Shown: one piece after another, positions 7,872 to 13,602 of the stretch
Numbering within the stretch: position 1 is the stretch's first letter
Layout: each line of letters begins with the position of its first letter
Source: a bacterium
GTDB lineage: Bacteria; UBP15; UBA6099; DSWB01
Direction: 5' to 3'
Assembly (NCBI GenBank): GCA_020061125.1
Contig: JAGUYV010000052.1
Span: 1-22,195, forward strand
DNA: 22,195 bases
Position numbers and translations under genes: made by a program
Notes under the pieces: model-generated
What the model was told of the DNA's origin: nothing
The model's input: only the letters and a program-made list of their open reading frames with translations
Databases searched by the model: none

Positions 7872-8810
7872 ATGCACTTTGAAACCGCCGGAATAACCGT
7901 TGCGCCATGGATTCCGCCGCTCGTGGCGTTTGTGATTTCGTTCTTCACATCCATGGGCGGCGTGTCGGGCGCGTTTCTGATCCTGCCGTTCCAGGTGTCC
8001 GTACTGGGCTTCACCAACCCGTCGGTGAGTTCCACGAACCAGCTTTACAACATCGTGGCCATCCCCAGCGGCGTGTACCGGTACATCCGCGAGGGCCGCA
8101 TGGTGTGGCCGCTCACATGGGTGGTCATCGTCGGCACCCTGCCCGGCGTGTTCATCGGCGCGTGGCTGCGCGTGGAGTACCTGCCCGACCCGCGCAACTT
8201 CAAGCTGTTCGCGGCCCTGGTCCTGCTCTACATCGGCGTCAGGCTCATCAAGGATCTTCTCGCTAAAAAGACACAGGCGAACGCGGACGCCGAGAAACGG
8301 TTTCAGGAAATGGTGTCCCGGCACAGGCAGAACAAACAGGGCGGCGAACCCCTGGCCGCAGTGCGCGTGCTCCAGTTTTCGCTCACGCGCATCGAGTACG
8401 AATTCTACGGCGAGAAATTCGGCTTTCCCGTATGGGGAATCATGACCTTGAGTTTTATCGTGGGCATCGTGGGCGGGGTGTACGGCATCGGCGGCGGGGC
8501 CATCATCGCGCCGTTTTTTGTGACCTTCTTCAAGCTGCCCGTGTACACCGTGGCCGGGGCCGCGCTCATGGGCACCTTCATCACATCCGTGGCCGGAGTC
8601 ATCTTCTACCAGCTCATCGCGCCGTATTACCCGGGCATGTCCGTGGCGCCGGACTGGATGCTGGGCCTGCTGTTCGGCCTCGGCGGAATGGCGGGCATGT
8701 ACATGGGCGCAAGACTCCAGAAATTCGTTCCCGCCAAATTCATCAAATGGATGCTCGGCGCCATCATCACCTTCACCGCGCTCAAATACATTCTGGAATT
8801 TGTGAAATAA
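7872..8810 (+). CDS. TauE/SafE-family permease (sulfite/organosulfonate exporter type)
   Basis: A 312-residue polytopic inner-membrane protein. The N-terminal half carries about four hydrophobic segments, beginning 'PPLVAFVISFFTSMGGVSGAF'-like (residues 12-32) with 'SSTNQLYNIVAIPSG'. A hydrophilic cytoplasmic loop (about 135-180) precedes a second half with 'GIVGGVYGIGGGAIIAP', the repeated G-x-x-G-I-G-G-G-x-x-x-x-P signature of TauE/SafE permeases, and further segments to the C-terminus. The family includes exporters for sulfite, sulfoacetate and other anions; substrates are rarely predictable. Start: ATG with GGAGG 9 nt upstream. That SD is half of the perfect palindrome GGAGGCCTCC (7858-7867). 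The gene converges on the glycyl radical enzyme with a 50-bp gap. A role in exporting an anion made by that enzyme is only a guess. Confidence 0.85.
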   Translation: MHFETAGITVAPWIPPLVAFVISFFTSMGGVSGAFLILPFQVSVLGFTNPSVSSTNQLYNIVAIPSGVYRYIREGRMVWPLTWVVIVGTLPGVFIGAWLRVEYLPDPRNFKLFAALVLLYIGVRLIKDLLAKKTQANADAEKRFQEMVSRHRQNKQGGEPLAAVRVLQFSLTRIEYEFYGEKFGFPVWGIMTLSFIVGIVGGVYGIGGGAIIAPFFVTFFKLPVYTVAGAALMGTFITSVAGVIFYQLIAPYYPGMSVAPDWMLGLLFGLGGMAGMYMGARLQKFVPAKFIKWMLGAIITFTALKYILEFVK

Positions 8811-8860
8811 CGAACCGCCGTACCGCACAATCGCGTGATCAGCACCGGCCTTGATGCGGC

Positions 8861-11692
8861 TCATTTTATGGCATCGTGATTCCCGTACCGGCCGATCATT
8901 TCGAGTTGCGCGCCGATGGAGAGGTCAACAAAGCGTGCGTTGTAGCCGGAGACGCGGACGATGAGGTTGGTGTGGTTTTCGGGGTGCTTCATGGCGTCGC
9001 GCAGGGTGGCTTCGCTGTGCGCGGTGATCTGCACCTGCATGCCTTCGAGCTGCGCGAAGTACACCTGGAGCATGGCGATCATGCTGGGTTCGAGCAGGGT
9101 TTCGGGATCCATGATGAGGTTGACGGCGATGCCGTTGGCGGGCCGCAGCCCGGCGGTGGCGCGCAGAATTTCCACGGTTCCGGCCTCGGTGCCCTTGTGC
9201 GAAGGGGTGACGCCGGAGGTGAGGTGGCTGCCCGCGAGGCGGCCGTCGGGCGTGGCCCCGGTCATGGCGCCCGCGCCCGCGTGGTACGACATGCTCCAGT
9301 TGCCGGTCAGGTGCCTTTCGCCCCGCGGCCCGATGATGGTGTGGAAGGTGTCCGCAAACAGCTTTTCCACATCAAGCGCCATGAGCGTTGCTTCTTCATC
9401 CCTGCCGAATTTGGGCGCTTTGTTCAGCAGCAGCGCGCGGATCACCTGTCCCTTTTCAGTTTCATAATTTTTCAACAGCGCCTCTTCGAGGTCCGCGGGG
9501 CTGATGAGCTTCTTTTCGTAAACCAGTTCCTTGATGGCGCACAGGGAGTCCACGACATTGACCATGCCGATGAGCGTGACGCCCGACGAGTTGTATTTTG
9601 CGCCGCCGCGCGTGACATCGCGGCCTTTGTCCCAGGTTCCCTTGATGAACGCGGACAGCAGGGGCGTGGGGCAGAGCTTCTGGTGCGCCTTCCACAGCCA
9701 CATGCTGCCGATGCCCGCGCTCCGGCATATCTGGTTCATCTGCACGCAGAAATTGGCGTAGAATTCCTCGAAGGTTTCGCACTGGGACAGGGGCGTGGTG
9801 GCGCGGGTGACGATGCATTGCGCCAGATGGTGCCACCCGCCGAACACGGCCAGTTCCATGATCGAGGCCGCGTTGAGCATGATGGAGCCGGAATGCGCGT
9901 AGGAATCGCCGTTGCCGGTCGGCTCCACGCAGCCCACGATGCCGTAGCCCCGCGCGTCTTCTTGCGACAGGCCCGCGCCCGCGAGGGCCGCAATGTTGGC
10001 CTTGTCTCCGAACAGCGCAAGCGACGCGCCGGTCTTGCCGATCACATCCACGCACAATTTGAGCAGCTCGTCCGAGCCGTTGTTGCGCACGCACAGGTTC
10101 GGCTCGAGCAGGTTGCACTTGGTGGCTTCAAGAATCAGGCGCGCGCATTCGTTGAGGTCCGGGCCGATGGTCACGGCCTGGTTGGGCGGCGTGCCGCCGA
10201 GGATGATGGTCGCGGAATCCGGCACCAGCGGCATCACATCGTTGAGCCTGATGAGAAAACTCGCGATCAGTTCGAACGCGCGCTCACGCGTTATTCTGCC
10301 GCTCTGGATGTCCTGCTCATAGTAGGGATTGATGAGGGTGTCGAGCCGGCCGATGCTCAACCCGGAGCAGAAATTTTCCTGGTTGAGGGCCACGCGCAGC
10401 ATGTTCATGGCCAGCAGGGCTTCATGCAATGAGCGCGCGGGATGCGCCGGGGCGTTGCGCAGGCATTGCGCGATCTCGATCAACTCTTCGCGCCGCGCGC
10501 CCGGCTCGCTCCGCGCCTGCTCCTCGCATGCGTCCGCGTACCGCCGCGACAGCGCGAGTACGCCCTGGAGCACGATGGCCTGGGATTTGAAAAACGATGC
10601 GCGGTCCGCATCCCCGGCGCTCTGGGCCGCAGACTGTTTCTCACCCGCCTCCCGGATCATGTCGAGCAGGCCCCTCTTGAGAATGAACTCGTAATTCGGG
10701 ATGATGTGGCTCGCCATCTGCACGAGCGTCAGCATGTAAAACGCCAGCATTTCGCTCTGGTGGAAACTCTTGTAACTCCCGTTGCGATCCGCCTTGTTCT
10801 TGGCCCAGGCGTAGGGGTTGTTGTCCGCCCAGAAAGGAAAGATGTCCGTGACGAGCGTTTCGATTTGCGCATCGTCAATGAAAGTGGGATCCTTTTCGCG
10901 CCGGTTGAGAGTGGTCAGGTCGGGCATGATGTTGCTGCCGAAAAGCCATGGGAAAACCGCAGTGCTGATGAGGTGCTCTCCCACGCTGCCCACGATGGGG
11001 CCGTCATTGAGCCGGATCGTGCGCCGTTCGAAGGAATGCTTGAGAGCGCCGGCCCAGAGTTCGTTGACGGGAACGCTCCCCTGGTTCTTTTTGAAATATT
11101 CGGTGATGAAGCGCGCATTTTCGATGCTCACATGCGGGCGCGTGTGGCGCATCTCTTCGGCGAGGCGCTCGACCGTGGTCATGCCGGCGCAGTCCGGCAC
11201 GGCCCACTGCTTTTTCGGCGTTTGCTCTTTCTTGTCCCTTTTCGCGGACCGGGACACGCCCATGAGATCCAGCAGCGCGAAAAAGGCCGGCTCGTGGGCC
11301 TCGAAATAAGGCCGCGCCTCGCTGAAAAAATAGCCCAGCAGAAAAAGGTAATAAGGGTTCTTCCGCCCGTCGGTTCTAATCTTCCCTGAAATCATGAGGT
11401 CCAGGACATTTTTCGGATTCTCCAGCATGCCGGCCAGCGCCTTGCCCAGATTCACGAATTCGATGGTGTAAACCATTTCCTTTTCGGACAACGCATAACT
11501 TTTGAAAGAAACCGAACCCTCGATGTCCCGGTAACGGAAAACATATTTGATGCGCTTGTTGGCCGCCACGGCCGCTCTAAGCCTGGGATTGGCCACGGTC
11601 GCAACCGTGAAAATTGTCTGCAATGCGGCCATGGACCCATGGAACAGAACGCGGTCCTTTATGCTCGCTTTTTCAGTTTGTGTTTCAGGCAC
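8861..11692 (-). CDS. Glycyl radical enzyme (PFL-like) with N-terminal extension, 943 aa
   Basis: An oxygen-sensitive glycyl radical enzyme. The PFL-like barrel starts near residue 165 ('ERLAEEMRHTRPHVSIENAR') and includes the active-site loop 'VGCVEPTGNG' with Cys588 and Glu590, and near the C-terminus the radical loop 'RVSGYNARF' with Gly916. A single Cys in a G-C-V-E context, not Cys-Cys, argues against pyruvate formate-lyase itself. The loop after Cys588 also differs from the G-W-H-D run of glycerol and diol dehydratases as I remember them, so the substrate class is open. Residues 1 to about 160 are extra; 'YRDIEGSVSFKSYAL' to 'LMISGKIRTDGRKNPYY' has the look of an SCP2-like lipid-binding fold (inference). 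GTG start with AAGGAG 8 nt upstream. No radical-SAM activase is present in the window; one must be encoded elsewhere. Confidence 0.9.
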   Translation of the reverse strand: MPETQTEKASIKDRVLFHGSMAALQTIFTVATVANPRLRAAVAANKRIKYVFRYRDIEGSVSFKSYALSEKEMVYTIEFVNLGKALAGMLENPKNVLDLMISGKIRTDGRKNPYYLFLLGYFFSEARPYFEAHEPAFFALLDLMGVSRSAKRDKKEQTPKKQWAVPDCAGMTTVERLAEEMRHTRPHVSIENARFITEYFKKNQGSVPVNELWAGALKHSFERRTIRLNDGPIVGSVGEHLISTAVFPWLFGSNIMPDLTTLNRREKDPTFIDDAQIETLVTDIFPFWADNNPYAWAKNKADRNGSYKSFHQSEMLAFYMLTLVQMASHIIPNYEFILKRGLLDMIREAGEKQSAAQSAGDADRASFFKSQAIVLQGVLALSRRYADACEEQARSEPGARREELIEIAQCLRNAPAHPARSLHEALLAMNMLRVALNQENFCSGLSIGRLDTLINPYYEQDIQSGRITRERAFELIASFLIRLNDVMPLVPDSATIILGGTPPNQAVTIGPDLNECARLILEATKCNLLEPNLCVRNNGSDELLKLCVDVIGKTGASLALFGDKANIAALAGAGLSQEDARGYGIVGCVEPTGNGDSYAHSGSIMLNAASIMELAVFGGWHHLAQCIVTRATTPLSQCETFEEFYANFCVQMNQICRSAGIGSMWLWKAHQKLCPTPLLSAFIKGTWDKGRDVTRGGAKYNSSGVTLIGMVNVVDSLCAIKELVYEKKLISPADLEEALLKNYETEKGQVIRALLLNKAPKFGRDEEATLMALDVEKLFADTFHTIIGPRGERHLTGNWSMSYHAGAGAMTGATPDGRLAGSHLTSGVTPSHKGTEAGTVEILRATAGLRPANGIAVNLIMDPETLLEPSMIAMLQVYFAQLEGMQVQITAHSEATLRDAMKHPENHTNLIVRVSGYNARFVDLSIGAQLEMIGRYGNHDAIK

Positions 11693-11716
11693 GGAATGAA
11701 CTCCTTGAAAATGACA

Positions 11717-11732
11717 ATCACGATGTAGTGAT
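11717..11732. promoter_or_regulatory. Candidate operator at the start of the glycyl radical enzyme transcript
   Basis: The inverted repeat ATCAC-N6-GTGAT lies just downstream of the predicted promoter, at about +1 to +16 of the transcript, a typical repressor position. Arms are only 5 bp, and the half-sites are not those of CRP (GTGA-N6-TCAC) or FNR (TTGAT-N4-ATCAA). Confidence 0.35.
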
Positions 11733-11739
11733 CATGGTT

Positions 11740-11768
11740 GTTATATTAAACCCTGGCCGTGATATCAA
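11740..11768 (-). promoter_or_regulatory. Sigma70-type promoter of the glycyl radical enzyme gene
   Basis: On the minus strand TTGATA (11768-11763) and TATAAC (11745-11740) are separated by 17 bp. Transcription would start near 11733, about 40 nt before the GTG start. Confidence 0.55.
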
Positions 11769-11964
11769 CACCGGCCGCATGCAGGAACGCGGGCGCCGGT
11801 GAACAGTTCATTATAAGACGGGTGCGCGCATACGCAATCATGCTCTGCAAGCGAATTGCGTGACATCTGAAAACAACAGGGGTACAGGCAATTTGAACAT
11901 TTTGCCGCTTTTACTCGATTTACTCGAATATAGCGGGCGGTGCATAATTGAAAAGATTTTGTAT

Positions 11965-12047
11965 GGAGTGCGGCGATTTATCGCCGCTTTTTGGATTAGC
12001 CGGGAATCAATTCCCGGCGTGAAAGCGTCAATGAATTGACGCACTCC
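11965..12047. repeat. Nested palindromic repeat (REP/MITE-like, three hairpins inside a terminal stem)
   Basis: The ends GGAGTGCG (11965-11972) and CGCACTCC (12040-12047) are perfect 8-bp inverted repeats. Between them lie three near-perfect palindromes, each with a 2-nt loop: an 8-bp stem at 11970-11987 (GCGGCGAT / ATCGCCGC), a 9-bp stem at 11999-12018 (GCCGGGAAT / ATTCCCGGC) and an 8-bp stem at 12025-12042 (GCGTCAAT / ATTGACGC). The first and third share bases with the terminal arms, so the element can fold either as a closed cloverleaf-like form or as three separate hairpins. This is the organisation of dispersed REP-like or non-autonomous elements; copy number cannot be judged from one window. 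Confidence 0.75.
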
Positions 12048-12148
12048 AAATCGCGAAAAATGCGCCGTTTGCGACATGGTTTGTTTGGAATCCCGCTAAA
12101 GCCGCAATGTTTGAGTTGATTTAGCAAACCTGACATTCAAGATTTATG

Positions 12149-12228
12149 GCGCATAGTGCCGGAAACAAGGCAGGGTTTGGTTTTTGTTAAGGGCTTGTTG
12201 TCTGTTTGTTAATGGCCGCACTATGCGC
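12149..12228. repeat. 11-bp perfect inverted repeat pair spaced by 58 bp upstream of the phosphofructokinase promoter
   Basis: GCGCATAGTGC (12149-12159) and GCACTATGCGC (12218-12228) are exact reverse complements. The 58 bp between them is GT-rich. The second arm ends 16 bp before the -35 box at 12245. It may be a looping operator pair, the ends of a small element or a long-range hairpin. Confidence 0.5.
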
Positions 12229-12244
12229 ATGAATCGAGATTATT

Positions 12245-12273
12245 TTGACAAAAATCAGGGCATTTACTATGAT
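12245..12273 (+). promoter_or_regulatory. Strong sigma70-type promoter of the phosphofructokinase gene
   Basis: Consensus TTGACA (12245-12250), 17-bp spacer, TATGAT (12268-12273). Transcription would start near 12280, about 78 nt before the ATG at 12358. Confidence 0.65.
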
Positions 12274-12357
12274 CGTTTCAATGCTGTTTCTGCCGCATGA
12301 GACGCGGAAATCATGCGATGGAAGCGAAAAACAACTGCAAATGAGAGGAAAAATCAC

Positions 12358-13506
12358 ATGGCGATCAAAAAAGCGCGAATCGGAATCCTGACCGGCGGGG
12401 GCGACTGCGCGGGGCTGAACCCGGCCATTAAATGGGTCACCAAGGGCCTTCTGGACAAGGACATGAGCCGCCTGTTCCGGCGCAAATTCGAAGTTGTGGG
12501 CATCCGCAACGGCTGGGCCGGGCTGGTAAACGGCAAGCCCATGCAGCGCGGGCTGAACAAGGATCACTTCTGGATTCTGGACGAAGCCACGGTGCGCACC
12601 TGGGACCGGCTCGGCGGCACCAACCTGGGATCGTCGCGCACCAACCCGCTCAAGGACGAGGCGCTGCTCAAGAAAGTCATTGACAATGTTGACAAGAACA
12701 AATTCGAGGCCATCGTGGCCATCGGCGGCGAGGACACGCAGAGCGTGGCCGAGGGCCTGCGCCAGAGCGGCGTGAATGTGGTGGGCATTCCCAAAACCAT
12801 AGACAAGGATCTCCGGGGCACGGATTACACGCTCGGGTTCTCGACCGCGGTCGAGGTGATCCGGCAGGAAATCGGCCGTCTGCGCACCACGGCCGGGTCG
12901 CACCAGCGCCTGTTCGTGGTGGAGACCATGGGGCGCCACGCCGGGCACCTGGCCCTGCAGGGCGGCATCGCGGGCGGCGCGTGCATGATTCTGATCCCCG
13001 AAGTGGATTTCGAGATGGACAGAGTCATCGAAACCCTCAAGAAACGCAAGTCCAGCGGCGCGCGCTACGACATCCTGGTGGTAGCCGAGGGCGCCAAGCC
13101 CGTGAGCCGCACCTACGAGGTCGTGCAGAGCCGCGAGAAGGACGACTTCGGACATGTGATGCTGGGCGGCATCGGCGACCAGCTCAAAGACGCAATCAAA
13201 CAGTCGGGGATCAGCGAAGTGCGCAGCGTGGTGTTGAGCCACCTGCAGCGAGGCGGCGAGCCGAACGGCTACGATGTGCGCATGGGCCGCGCGTTCGGCC
13301 TGGCCGCATCGGAACTCATCCACGCCGGGTCCTACGGCAACATGGTGGCGCTGCGCGACAACCGCATCGTGTCCATCCCCTTCACCGAAGCCATCCAGCG
13401 CAACGAAAAGGGCGAGGTCATTCTCAACCTGGTGAATGTGGAAATGGAATACGACGAAAAACGCTACATCGGCAAACGCCGCACCCTCAACACCAAGTTC
13501 ATCTGA
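12358..13506 (+). CDS. pfp: 6-phosphofructokinase, PPi-type signature (mixed-substrate group)
   Basis: Phosphorylates fructose 6-phosphate to the 1,6-bisphosphate in glycolysis; cytoplasmic, 382 residues. Motifs: N-terminal 'ILTGGGDCAGLNPAI', the donor-site 'GGEDT' with Asp126, and 'PKTIDKD' with Lys146 and the catalytic Asp149 and Asp151. ATP-dependent enzymes have Gly at the positions of Asp126 and Lys146; the Asp plus Lys pair is the established mark of PPi-dependent enzymes, and GGED places it in the mixed-substrate group that includes actinobacterial and Thermoproteus enzymes. 'METMGRHAGH' (here 'VETMGRHAGHLAL') and 'LSHLQRGGEPNGYD' are also typical. Lys150 replaces the Asn usual in TIDND. 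The ATG at 12358 is chosen over 12313 because of an AGAGGAA SD. PPi use is inferred, not shown. Confidence 0.9.
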   Translation: MAIKKARIGILTGGGDCAGLNPAIKWVTKGLLDKDMSRLFRRKFEVVGIRNGWAGLVNGKPMQRGLNKDHFWILDEATVRTWDRLGGTNLGSSRTNPLKDEALLKKVIDNVDKNKFEAIVAIGGEDTQSVAEGLRQSGVNVVGIPKTIDKDLRGTDYTLGFSTAVEVIRQEIGRLRTTAGSHQRLFVVETMGRHAGHLALQGGIAGGACMILIPEVDFEMDRVIETLKKRKSSGARYDILVVAEGAKPVSRTYEVVQSREKDDFGHVMLGGIGDQLKDAIKQSGISEVRSVVLSHLQRGGEPNGYDVRMGRAFGLAASELIHAGSYGNMVALRDNRIVSIPFTEAIQRNEKGEVILNLVNVEMEYDEKRYIGKRRTLNTKFI

Positions 13507-13542
13507 TTGACAATCGCGTCAACGGAACTGTTCAGACCATAA

Positions 13543-13570
13543 AAAAGCCCCGCCGCGAGGCGGGGCTTTT
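13543..13570. terminator. Bidirectional rho-independent terminator
   Basis: GCCCCGCC (13547-13554) and GGCGGGGC (13559-13566) form an 8-bp GC stem with a GCGA tetraloop, flanked by A-run and T-run on either side. It lies between the convergent phosphofructokinase and oxidoreductase genes and can serve both. Confidence 0.9.
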
Positions 13571-13602
13571 GTGTGCTCGGAGAGTATTCCCGAACCGGTG
13601 GA

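Larger units (their letters stand above)
11769..12244. other. Non-coding stretch between divergent glycyl radical enzyme and phosphofructokinase genes
   Basis: No convincing gene is visible here; the reading frames lack an SD and run through palindromes. The stretch is less GC-rich than the genes around it. It contains a tandem duplication of TTTACTCGA (11910-11927), the nested palindromic repeat at 11965-12047 and the 11-bp inverted repeat pair at 12149-12228. The promoters of the two flanking genes lie just outside its ends. Confidence 0.6.

Noticed and set aside
8876-10432. Long plus-strand frames antisense to the glycyl radical enzyme
   Set aside because: No SD or domain; the enzyme on the minus strand has its catalytic Cys, Glu and Gly in the overlapped region.
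8861-11692. Calling this gene pyruvate formate-lyase (pflB)
   Set aside because: Pyruvate formate-lyase needs two adjacent active-site cysteines; this protein has Gly-Cys-Val-Glu and an extra N-terminal domain.
11965-12047. A tRNA or structured RNA gene in the cloverleaf-like repeat
   Set aside because: The three hairpins have 2-nt loops and no T-psi-C or anticodon-loop sequence. They are palindromic DNA elements, not tRNA arms.
11838-12077. A 79-codon minus-strand frame in the non-coding stretch
   Set aside because: It runs straight through the nested palindromic repeat, has no SD and no recognisable sequence pattern.
11965-12228. A CRISPR array or insertion sequence in the non-coding stretch
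   Set aside because: No regularly spaced direct repeats and no transposase; only inverted repeats and one 9-bp tandem duplication are seen.
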